From the NCBI GenBank assembly GCA_937873135.1, contig CALMVQ010000138.1, positions 1-41,483 of the forward strand: a stretch of 41,483 nt of DNA, in the 5' to 3' direction. The translations under genes were made by a program, and so were the position numbers. Positions within the stretch are counted from its first letter, which is position 1. Each line of letters starts with the position of its first letter. The notes under the pieces were generated by a model. That model was not told where the DNA came from. It worked only from the letters and a program-made list of their open reading frames with translations, and did not search any database. This document shows positions 35,102 through 41,483 of the stretch, in pieces. This DNA is from an uncultured Scytonema sp. Lineage in GTDB: Bacteria > Cyanobacteriota > Cyanobacteriia > Cyanobacteriales > Nostocaceae.

Positions 35102-35659
35102 GTGAGCCAAACTGACCGCGACACTATTCAAACTCTATCTGTAGAAGCATCAAAGTTGCGCCAAGAGTTGCAGCTTCGCGATCAACTCGTGCAACAGCTG
35201 TCTCAAGAACTCTTCAGATTGGTGAAGGGTAACGCTAATTTTATGCCCCAGCCAGAAGTTTCCGATCGTCATACATCTCAGTTGCAGGCTTTGCGAGAAC
35301 AACTGCTTGCAGTTGAGGAACAGGTTATGTTCTACCAAGAGCAAATGACAACTCGTGACACGGAAATTTACCAATTGCGGCAAACAGTACAAGAACTAAG
35401 CGATCGCAGTCGAATGCTAGAACAAGTGGTACAGGAGTTACCGCAAATTTACCGTCGGAAGTTTGAGGAACGCATGGCTCCAGTGAGAGAAAAAGTGGCA
35501 ACACTACAACGTGAAAACCGCAAACTCCAAGCAGAATTGCAAAGTGTAAGTTACCGTTTGGCATTGAAAACTCGTAATGCCAGCCATAGTGGGATCGATT
35601 TGCCAAATTTTTCCCCACCCGTATCTCCCTCAGGAAATGTTTCTACAACTCCTGTGTAG
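35102..35659 (+). CDS. Conserved cyanobacterial coiled-coil protein
   Basis: A 185-residue protein almost wholly predicted as coiled coil: LSVEASKLRQELQLRDQLVQ (about 12-31), LQALREQLLAVEEQVMFYQE (about 61-80) and RKFEERMAPVREKVATLQRE (about 119-138), joined by short breaks, with a Pro/Ser-rich unstructured tail (about 160-185). There is no signal peptide or membrane helix. I know similar proteins in many filamentous cyanobacteria but no function. The GTG start has GGGAG upstream. A hairpin at 35883-35900 (TGAGGATT, TT, AATCCTCA) follows after about 220 nt. Confidence 0.7.
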   Translation: MSQTDRDTIQTLSVEASKLRQELQLRDQLVQQLSQELFRLVKGNANFMPQPEVSDRHTSQLQALREQLLAVEEQVMFYQEQMTTRDTEIYQLRQTVQELSDRSRMLEQVVQELPQIYRRKFEERMAPVREKVATLQRENRKLQAELQSVSYRLALKTRNASHSGIDLPNFSPPVSPSGNVSTTPV

Positions 35660-36049
35660 AAGGACTGGTTGATCAAACCAAGTATTGGCAGGTGAAAACC
35701 GGGAGTTAGGGCTAGAAGAATTTATTGATGTGGCAGAACACTAGTACGTCACGGCGTAAATAGGGCAACCATTTAAAATCCCTAAAAAGCAGATTCCATC
35801 ATACTTTTGACTTTTGACTTCCGCCTTGCGGTACTAGTCGTGTATTCTAGGCGAGTAGTAATGGTTGCATCTGTCAAAAACATGAGGATTTTAATCCTCA
35901 ATACGAATAAATCATGACTTTGACAGATTTTTAGAAAAACTAAAATTATACCCTACTTCTGTACGGGCGGGTTTCACATGCTTTGTCAGTTGTACCCAGT
36001 GTTTTGTAGATGAAAACCCGCGACACTCCGTGCCTTTACCATTGAAGTA
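35660..36049. other. Intergenic region with repeats
   Basis: No gene is visible. It contains two TTTTGAC heptamers (about 35810), a perfect 8-bp hairpin at 35883-35900 and a long-range inverted repeat GCGGGTTT/AAACCCGC at 35967-36021 resembling the 73-bp units in the transporter operon. Confidence 0.5.
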
Positions 36050-36427
36050 TTAATGGGGAGTAGAAAAGCTTGCTACTATTTGACTTTTATCTTTAATACT
36101 GGTCAGAATATCTTCGTATGTCGGAAAAATTTCAAACACCGTGTCGAGTCGAGTCAGCTCCAAAATCAATCGAACAGGCGCTTGCACATGACAAAGCACC
36201 AAGCGACAACCACTTTGACGCGCATTTTTCAATCCTTTAACTAGGGTGACTAACCCACAACTATCCATAAAATCCACGTCCTCTAAATCAATAACCCAGA
36301 ATTGATTATGCTGTGGTACGACTTTAGCCATCTTCTCGGTCAAATCTGTGCCACCCTGTAAGTCGATACATCCTTGGGGTTTGAATAAGATCATTTGACA
36401 TTCTGATGTGAGCGCTTGTGTGATCAT
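36050..36427 (-). CDS. STAS domain protein (anti-sigma factor antagonist type)
   Basis: A 125-residue single STAS domain. The pattern LFKPQGCIDLQGGTDLTEKM, FWVIDLEDVDFMDSCGLVTL (with the phosphorylatable Ser in DSCGL, where DSSGL is usual), GCRLVLCHVQAPVRLILELT and LDTVFEIFPTYEDIL matches SpoIIAA/RsbV-like proteins. These switch partners by Ser phosphorylation. The ATG at 36427 gives the normal domain length; a TTG at 36493 would add 22 unrelated residues. No kinase or phosphatase partner is adjacent, so its pathway is unknown. Confidence 0.85.
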   Translation of the reverse strand: MITQALTSECQMILFKPQGCIDLQGGTDLTEKMAKVVPQHNQFWVIDLEDVDFMDSCGLVTLVKGLKNARQSGCRLVLCHVQAPVRLILELTRLDTVFEIFPTYEDILTSIKDKSQIVASFSTPH

Positions 36428-36834
36428 GAATTTACCCAGGTAATGGAAACGGCAACAAAAAATGACATCAATACCTCTGTTGCTTTCAACCAAGAATTAC
36501 CGCTTTATCTAAATATAGACTCACTGAGCAGTAAGGTTGAGAGATTTGACTTCAGTATTCATGCCGTATAATTTGTCTTAACTTTCATCACTATATGCAT
36601 AACTGCCTCATAAATTTGGTATCGTGCGTATCTTTTACTAAATTTTTATAAAATTCTTGGATTTTTATGAACTTTTCATAAAGACTTTTTATAAAAGCTT
36701 CAGTAAGTCTACGGTTGTGATACCGAAATTAAGGGAAAGCGGGCCCTGCTTCTCCCGTCGCTTGCTCCTTGACATATTAGCCACAAACGAGTCAAGATAA
36801 AAAATAAGAAGAAATGTAAAGGTGGCGGTGTTGA
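36428..36834. other. Divergent intergenic region (STAS/DedA)
   Basis: No gene is seen. It is AT-rich with repeated TTTATAAAA and TTTATGAACTTTTCATAAAG stretches near 36640-36700. It should hold the promoters for both neighbours. I see no certain site. Confidence 0.4.
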
Positions 36835-37461
36835 ATGTCTTTTGAGTTTATTTCAGTAGAAAACATTCGGGATCTTGCTAGCGAGTATGGTTATTGGGCG
36901 ATTTTCTGGGGTATTTTATTGGAAAATTTAGGCATTCCTCTTCCAGGAGAAACGGTCACCCTCGTAGGCGGTTTTTTAGCTGGTAGTAAAGAACTAAGTT
37001 ACTGGTGGGTTCTTGGTGATGCTACTTTAGGTGCCATAGTTGGTGGTATTTGCGGCTATTGGATTGGTAGGTTTGGCGGTTGGTCGTTACTGGTAAAAAT
37101 TAGTAGCATCTTACGGATTTCGGAAAAGAGAATACTTGTAATCAAAGAAAAGTTCAGTGAAAATGCTGATAAAGCAGTATTTTTTGGACGGTTTTTCGCC
37201 TTGCTGCGAATTTTTACCGCACCCCTAGCTGGTATAACCGAAATGCCCTTCAGAAAATTCTTTTTGTACAATTTTATGGGGGCGATCATCTGGGCTAGTG
37301 TGATGGTAACATTGGCTTTCTTTGCAGGAAGAATTGTTTCTTTAGAACAATTGGTTGCGTGGGTGAGTGAATTTGCGATCGCCGCACTACTGATCCTCGC
37401 AGGCGTAATTCTTATACCTTTATGGTTAGAGTCGCGGCAAGTCAAAAATAGTGAGGAGTGA
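36835..37461 (+). CDS. DedA family (SNARE-associated/VTT) membrane protein
   Basis: A 208-residue DedA/VTT protein. It has the re-entrant motif ENLGIPLPGETVTLVGGFLA (about 30-49, ExxxPxPGE), GDATLGAIVGGICGYWIGRF, the second motif VFFGRFFALLRIFTAPLAGI (with RxxxxPLAG) and two C-terminal helices. Family members flip lipids such as undecaprenyl phosphate or phosphatidylethanolamine and influence proton-motive-force homeostasis. The ATG is preceded by GGTGGCGGTG, a plausible ribosome binding site. Length and residues are normal. Confidence 0.92.
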   Translation: MSFEFISVENIRDLASEYGYWAIFWGILLENLGIPLPGETVTLVGGFLAGSKELSYWWVLGDATLGAIVGGICGYWIGRFGGWSLLVKISSILRISEKRILVIKEKFSENADKAVFFGRFFALLRIFTAPLAGITEMPFRKFFLYNFMGAIIWASVMVTLAFFAGRIVSLEQLVAWVSEFAIAALLILAGVILIPLWLESRQVKNSEE

Positions 37462-37566
37462 GGAATAGAAATCATCAATTTTAAATTGTATTTGAGCGAT
37501 CGCTTGTGACATCACAGAAGTCAAATTTACAGAACTTGGCAAAATTCAGAAGGCAGCTATGCTGGA

Positions 37567-37730
37567 GGCAGAGGGCAGCTATACTCCCACGCTTAAAAAA
37601 AAACGTGGGATTGAAATAAGGACGCCGTATTTGGCCGCGCTACGCGTCTCGAAATACATTTTTATTCTTTTGGTGGGCTTTAAACACACGAATGTAGGAT
37701 TTTTAAGAAATTTACCTTCTGCCCTCTGCC
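37567..37730. repeat. MITE-like 164-bp element
   Basis: GGCAGAGGGCAG (37567-37578) and CTGCCCTCTGCC (37719-37730) are exact 12-bp inverted ends. Inside are CCCACG/CGTGGG and GGGATTGAAATAAGGACG, the latter nearly repeated in the complement of 30749-30770. No transposase is encoded. The GGCAGAGG ends are also common simple repeats, so the mobile origin is tentative. Confidence 0.4.
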
Positions 37731-37989
37731 TTTCTTTGTAAAAACTTCATAGGAATAAAATCGGTTTAAAGGCACCATTATTTATTCAGGGAAAATAAAA
37801 TTCATATTTCTTCCCTTGAAGCCGAAGCAAGGGAGGAAACAATCTTCTGTTCCCCTGACTTCGCGTCATAGTAGAAATCCCCGCGCCTAAATTTATGGGG
37901 ATTATCTTTTGACTTTTTCCCGCTCGAGAGTGATAACTCAGTGTGGCAAGTTCCTACCCTAATGGTTATCAATTCTTTTGGAGCCATAG

Positions 37990-38031
37990 ATTTTAGATTT
38001 TGGATTCATCTAAAAATCCAAAATCTAAAAT
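37990..38031. terminator. 17-bp inverted repeat downstream of argG
   Basis: ATTTTAGATTTTGGATT (37990-38006) is exactly complementary to 38015-38031, with an 8-nt loop. It lies 11 nt after the argG stop and is AT-rich without a clear U tract. It may be the 3' end of the argG transcript or a dispersed repeat. Confidence 0.5.
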
Positions 38032-38041
38032 TCAAAACAGA

Positions 38042-39244
38042 TTAACTCCTTCCTTGATGTGCCCAAATCCGAGTCGGTAATCCCCAAACGTAGATAAAGC
38101 CTTCAGCTGCCCTATGGTCAAATTTATCTTCTGCACCGTAGGTTGCTAGATCGGGACTGTAGAGGGAATACTCAGATTTACGTCCAACAATAAAAGCATT
38201 GCCCTTGAACAATTTCACCCGCACGGTTCCCGAAACTCGTTCTTGTGTATTTTGAATGAAGGCATCCAATGCGGTTTTCAGTGGGCTATACCACAATCCG
38301 TTGTAAACTATTTGACTATAAGTCTCCTCAATTCCACGCTTATAATGAGTGACATCAGCAGTCAGAGTTAGGCTTTCTAAATCTCGATGTGCTTGAATTA
38401 ACACATACATGGCTGGAGATTCGTAAATTTCCCGCGATTTGATACCTACTAATCGGTTTTCAATCATATCGATGCGTCCAACACCGTGATTCCCAGCAAC
38501 AGTGTTAAGTTGTTCAATCAGATCGACAGGGTTTTTGGATTCACCGTTAAGGGTGGTAGGAATACCTCTGGTAAAACCAATTTCAATGTACTCTGGTTCG
38601 TTGGGGGTGTTGGCGATCGCCTTTGTCATTAAATAAATTTCTTCTGGTGGTTCGGTCGTTGGATCTTCCAGAATGCCTGCTTCAATACTACGACCAAGCA
38701 AGTTACAGTCAATACTGTAAGGACTTGATTTTTTAACTGGTGAAGGGATGCCAAACCTTTCTCCGTAGGTAATAGTTTCCTCACGACTCATCCCCCATTC
38801 CCGTGCTGGCGCAAGTATTTTTAGGCTAGGGTTAAGAGCAGCAACGGAGACATCAAAGCGAACCTGATCGTTCCCCTTACCAGTACAGCCGTGGGCGATC
38901 GCATCAGCACCATATTTTTCTGCTGTTTCCACTAACACCTTAGCGATCAAGGGACGAGCCAGGGAAGTTCCTAAAGGATAGCGATTTTCGTAAAGAGCAT
39001 TTGCTTGAATTGCCCTGAAAGCATAATCTTTCACAAAACTCAGTTTGACATCTGCAACGATTGATTCACTCGCTCCCGATTTGAGAGCTTTTTCTCTGAC
39101 TGGCTCTAATTCATCACCCTGTCCTAAATCTGCTGCCAGCGCAATTACTTCTTCTACACCCCACTCCTGTTTGAGATAAGGAATGCATACAGAAGTATCT
39201 ACTCCGCCAGAATATGCCAGTACCACTTTTTTTGCGCGAGCCAT
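38042..39244 (-). CDS. argG: Argininosuccinate synthase
   Basis: A complete 400-residue enzyme that joins citrulline and aspartate with ATP to argininosuccinate in arginine synthesis. The P-loop is [17 protein letters not shown] (8-24); [20 protein letters not shown] follows. The binding regions [34 protein letters not shown], and [20 protein letters not shown] are intact. The ATG at 39244 fits the family start. An 11-bp inverted repeat at 39307-39338 lies 63 nt upstream and could take part in control. No other arg gene is adjacent, as is usual in cyanobacteria. Confidence 0.97.
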   Translation of the reverse strand: MARAKKVVLAYSGGVDTSVCIPYLKQEWGVEEVIALAADLGQGDELEPVREKALKSGASESIVADVKLSFVKDYAFRAIQANALYENRYPLGTSLARPLIAKVLVETAEKYGADAIAHGCTGKGNDQVRFDVSVAALNPSLKILAPAREWGMSREETITYGERFGIPSPVKKSSPYSIDCNLLGRSIEAGILEDPTTEPPEEIYLMTKAIANTPNEPEYIEIGFTRGIPTTLNGESKNPVDLIEQLNTVAGNHGVGRIDMIENRLVGIKSREIYESPAMYVLIQAHRDLESLTLTADVTHYKRGIEETYSQIVYNGLWYSPLKTALDAFIQNTQERVSGTVRVKLFKGNAFIVGRKSEYSLYSPDLATYGAEDKFDHRAAEGFIYVWGLPTRIWAHQGRS

Positions 39245-39560
39245 TCGTTTCTCCAGTTAGCGTAACCAAATAATGAGTCCCTATTATCGTGTATATTTTC
39301 TTAATTAATCTGCTTTATGAACTTTTGTAAAGCAGATTATCAAACTTTGCCAGTCTATGCACGTATAAAGATACTTTATTTATCTCCATCTGTACTGAGA
39401 GTCGGAATACTGGATGTATTTACACCAGAAACTAACTATAAATTCATCATAAATCTAGTGAAATCACATTTATTTTAGTCATTTACACAAGTCATCTTAC
39501 CACTATAGGATACAGAAGTATACGTATTACTCCTGACAAATAGTCTCACCGGGTTCAATA
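39245..39560. promoter_or_regulatory. Divergent argG / PEP-CTERM promoter region with inverted repeat
   Basis: AATCTGCTTTA (39307-39317) pairs exactly with TAAAGCAGATT (39328-39338) around a 10-nt loop. It lies upstream of argG on one side and 220 nt before the PEP-CTERM gene on the other. It could be an operator or a leader hairpin. It does not match the classical ARG box closely. Confidence 0.5.
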
Positions 39561-40220
39561 ATGTTTTATTCACGTCTCAAATGGATAGTTCCAGCCGCCT
39601 TGACTTTAGCTACTTTTGGTGCTGGTGTAAAAAGTGCTACAGCACAAACACCGTATAATTTTAGTGTTACATACGATACAACAGTCACAATTGTTCCCAC
39701 CAATACTCCAAATATTGTTAGAGCAACAATCACAGGGGAATCAAAGGATGCTCCTTACGGTTTAACATCCTTTATCAGCGATGATTACGGTTTGACGAAC
39801 ACCGATCCCGTTACAAACATCACTAAAACTACTTTTAATTCAGATCCAACCGTATTTGGCTTAGTCGGGCAACAAGCATTTTCTGATAGGTATTACGGTG
39901 GTGCGAATGAGTTATTTGGCAAAGCGAGTGACACTGCTGAAATTAACCCAGCCGCTGGTACAATTCAGGGCGGTGGTACGATCACTATCTTCAATGGTAC
40001 GGGTATATTCCAGAATGCTACAGGTCAAATAGCTTTTACCGAAGCAGATCAACTTACAGATCCAACCGTCCCCGCCAAAGGGCAGGCTCTACTGAAATTC
40101 TCCTTGCAAGTTCCCCAGAAAGTCCCAGAAGCAACACCTAACATAGCGTTGATTGGTATGGGTATACTTGGATCAACTTTTGTCTGGCGTAAACATCGTC
40201 GCAAAGTAACTTTAGGTTGA
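39561..40220 (+). CDS. PEP-CTERM anchored secreted protein
   Basis: A 219-residue exported protein. A signal peptide covers about 1-29 (WIVPAALTLATFGAGVKSATA). The mature part is rich in Thr, Ser, Gly and Asn with predicted beta strands (VTYDTTVTIVPTNTPNIVRA). The C-terminus has the tripartite PEP-CTERM signal: VPEA at 188-191, a hydrophobic helix NIALIGMGILGSTFVW and a basic tail RKHRRK. By family knowledge, exosortase/EpsH systems process such proteins, which are often surface or exopolysaccharide-associated. No exosortase is in the window. The adjacent glycosyltransferase may be functionally related. The motif is slightly altered (PEA rather than PEP). Confidence 0.85.
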   Translation: MFYSRLKWIVPAALTLATFGAGVKSATAQTPYNFSVTYDTTVTIVPTNTPNIVRATITGESKDAPYGLTSFISDDYGLTNTDPVTNITKTTFNSDPTVFGLVGQQAFSDRYYGGANELFGKASDTAEINPAAGTIQGGGTITIFNGTGIFQNATGQIAFTEADQLTDPTVPAKGQALLKFSLQVPQKVPEATPNIALIGMGILGSTFVWRKHRRKVTLG

Positions 40221-40328
40221 GTAAAACTTTTGTTGAGGCTGGGAATTGGGAAAAATTTCTTACCAATTACCCAGAACCATTCTGCCAACTCCCAGATTAA
40301 GGAACAGTGTCAGTGTTACCGATGTCCT

Positions 40329-41327
40329 ATGCTGAAGATGGGCAATACTGTTGTGGGTGAGAGTGTGTTTTTTAGCATTGTTATTCCGACTTACAATCGC
40401 AAGCCAATTTTGGAAAAATGCCTCCTCGCCTTGGAAATGCAGTCCGTACAAGGTTATGAGGTTGTTTTAGTAGATGATGGTTCTACTGATGGGACATTGG
40501 AATGGCTAGAGGAAAAGTTTAGAGAGTTTCCTCATGTGCGAGTCTTTAATCAAAATCATAATGGACCAGCTGTAGCACGGAATTTGGGAGTTGAACAAGC
40601 ATTAGGCGATACAATTATTTTTATTGATAGCGATTTAGTCGTCACAGAGAATTTTCTGCAAGCCCATACCGATGCATTGCTGCAAGGACAGAAGACGTTG
40701 GGGAGCGATCGCTTCTTTACCTACGGTGCAGTTATTAATACTTGCAATTTCGACAATCCCACATCTGAACCATATAAACTCACAGATTTTTCTGCAGCCT
40801 TTTTTGCCACAGGAAATGTTGCAATTCCCAAACACTGGCTCGAGAAAGCTGGACTTTTTGACATCAGCTTTCAACTTTATGGCTGGGAAGATTTAGAACT
40901 GGGTGTCAGACTCAAAAAACTGGGGTTACAGCTGATTAAATGTCCGGCTGCCGTTGGATATCACTGGCATCCGCCTTTTAGCTTAGAGCAAATTCCCCGC
41001 TTAATTGATAGAGAAATTCAACGCGGACGTATGGGAGTTTTGTTTTATCAAAAGCATCCTACATGGGAAGTGAAAATGATGATTCAAATGACTTTATTAC
41101 ATCGCCTACTGTGGGGAATTCTCTCACTTAATGGCATCCTAAACGAACGTACAATGGCTCCTTTTTTGCGCTGGCTGATTAATTTAGGCAAACCACAGCT
41201 AGCTTTAGAAGTTGCTCGGATCTTCCTGAACTGGTATAACGTACAAGGAGTTTATGCAGCTTATGAGGAGAGAGGAGTCAGTCGCTTCGCTCCAAGTCAA
41301 AAGTCAAAAGTCAAAAGTCAAAAGTAA
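40329..41327 (+). CDS. Family 2 glycosyltransferase
   Basis: A 332-residue GT2 enzyme. The GT-A fold opens with FSIVIPTYNRKPILEKCLLA, then VVLVDDGSTDGTLEWLEEKF, GPAVARNLGVEQALGDTIIF with the metal-binding IDSD (DxD-like), and FFATGNVAIPKHWLEKAGLF with the acceptor region YGWEDLELGVRLKKLG (catalytic ED). It is cytoplasmic or peripheral, without transmembrane helices of the synthase type. The donor and acceptor are unknown; surface polysaccharide synthesis is likely. The ATG at 40329 is chosen; the open frame runs back to a TTG at 40230. The last ten residues (SQKSKVKSQK) are encoded by heptanucleotide repeats. Confidence 0.88.
   Translation: MLKMGNTVVGESVFFSIVIPTYNRKPILEKCLLALEMQSVQGYEVVLVDDGSTDGTLEWLEEKFREFPHVRVFNQNHNGPAVARNLGVEQALGDTIIFIDSDLVVTENFLQAHTDALLQGQKTLGSDRFFTYGAVINTCNFDNPTSEPYKLTDFSAAFFATGNVAIPKHWLEKAGLFDISFQLYGWEDLELGVRLKKLGLQLIKCPAAVGYHWHPPFSLEQIPRLIDREIQRGRMGVLFYQKHPTWEVKMMIQMTLLHRLLWGILSLNGILNERTMAPFLRWLINLGKPQLALEVARIFLNWYNVQGVYAAYEERGVSRFAPSQKSKVKSQK
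41295..41322 (+). repeat. Heptanucleotide repeat at the 3' end of the glycosyltransferase gene
   Basis: Four exact units of AGTCAAA encode the C-terminal SQKSKVKSQK of the glycosyltransferase. Three units make 21 nt, so the translated pattern repeats every seven residues. Confidence 0.92.
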
Positions 41328-41330
41328 GAA

Positions 41331-41351
41331 CCCCATAAATAAATTTAGGGG
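41331..41351 (+). terminator. Hairpin after the glycosyltransferase gene
   Basis: CCCC, TAAAT, loop AA, ATTTA, GGGG, with a bulged A, forms a stem 4 nt after the stop codon. A similar CCCC...TAAATTTAT...GGGG element occurs near 37879-37902. It lacks a U tract, so it could be a repeat. Confidence 0.45.
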
Positions 41352-41429
41352 CTTGAAGTGGCAGTTGTTATGGAAGCATAACCATTTCGGCGCAGAACAT
41401 TACAGCAATCACAGGGAGTTAGTGACTAA

Positions 41430-41483
41430 CGGGAGCATCCCAATTTGGCAGAAACACATTATTCGCGATGCTATCTCGCGAAT
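41430..41483 (-). repeat. Terminal repeat, right copy
   Basis: This is the inverted counterpart of 2-55. Differences are one base in the palindrome loop flank and three adjacent bases before the CCAAATTGG palindrome. The stem here is 8 bp (ATTCGCGA/TCGCGAAT). Confidence 0.8.

Larger units (their letters stand above)
37462..38041. other. Intergenic region rich in repeats between DedA and argG
   Basis: It contains the putative MITE (37567-37730), a CCCC...GGGG hairpin with TAAATTTAT near 37879-37902 that resembles the one after the glycosyltransferase, and the 17-bp inverted repeat before argG. A minus-strand open frame at 37802-37987 is not recognised and overlaps these repeats; I do not call it. 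Confidence 0.5.

Noticed and set aside
37802-37987. Minus-strand 61-codon frame upstream of the argG terminator
   Set aside because: It overlaps dispersed hairpins and repeats and shows no family resemblance.
1-41483. tRNA, rRNA, tmRNA or other classical RNA genes
   Set aside because: I found no T-loop GTTCRANNC with matching acceptor and anticodon arms, nor any recognisable conserved RNA.

Overview
This 41.5 kb window looks like the chromosome of a filamentous, Nostocales-type cyanobacterium. The evidence is scattered HIP1 octamers (GCGATCGC), heptanucleotide short tandem repeats (AGTCAAA, AGTCCTG, ATTAGTC types), an SLH-type iron-uptake porin, a Tic20 homologue, a PEP-CTERM surface protein, and low GC with long AT-rich intergenic stretches. 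I cannot name the genus. Both window edges carry the same 54-nt sequence in inverted orientation, so the window is probably a contig that ends in a dispersed repeat.

Layout. 1-6.1 kb: an accessory strip with a Trypco2-family protein, a Uma2-family nuclease-like protein, a membrane-anchored cytochrome P450, two DNA-binding proteins around a twin-palindrome operator candidate, and a broken DUF1232 gene. 6.8-11.7 kb: SLH/OprB iron-uptake porin, a truncated GNAT acetyltransferase, a secreted PsbP/Mog1-like protein, glucokinase and a histidine phosphatase. 11.7-20.3 kb: degenerate IS1-type transposase remains, then a four-gene set (membrane VWA protein, 1077-aa tubulin/FtsZ-like protein, MotA/ExbB-like channel subunit with a long cytoplasmic coiled-coil tail, MotB/OmpA-like partner), closed by the 5' stub of an antitoxin gene. 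20.5-25.6 kb: a complete branched-chain/neutral amino-acid ABC importer on the minus strand. 26.4-29.4 kb: membrane-anchored pentapeptide-repeat protein, GST and a NarL-type response regulator. 29.4-31.5 kb: a 2 kb stretch without long ORFs, which holds a good candidate for a 50-codon gene with a strong ribosome binding site and a rho-independent terminator, plus a duplicated hairpin. 31.5-41.3 kb: mainly housekeeping genes (M20 amidohydrolase, Tic20, FAH-family enzyme, rpsF, coiled-coil protein, STAS protein, DedA, argG, PEP-CTERM protein, GT2 glycosyltransferase).

The most interesting system is the VWA/tubulin-like/MotA-like/OmpA-like cluster at 12.8-20.2 kb. The last two proteins have the architecture of ZorA and ZorB from Zorya anti-phage systems: a proton-channel pair with a long intracellular tail and a periplasmic peptidoglycan-binding domain. 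No ZorC, ZorD or ZorE gene is present; a tubulin-superfamily protein with a SHOCT-like C-terminus and a VWA membrane protein take that place. A link between an FtsZ-like family, VWA proteins and OmpA proteins has been predicted computationally (FtsZl-1, Makarova and Koonin 2010, from memory). A stator-type motor coupled to a tubulin-like protein is an inference from this gene order and remains untested.
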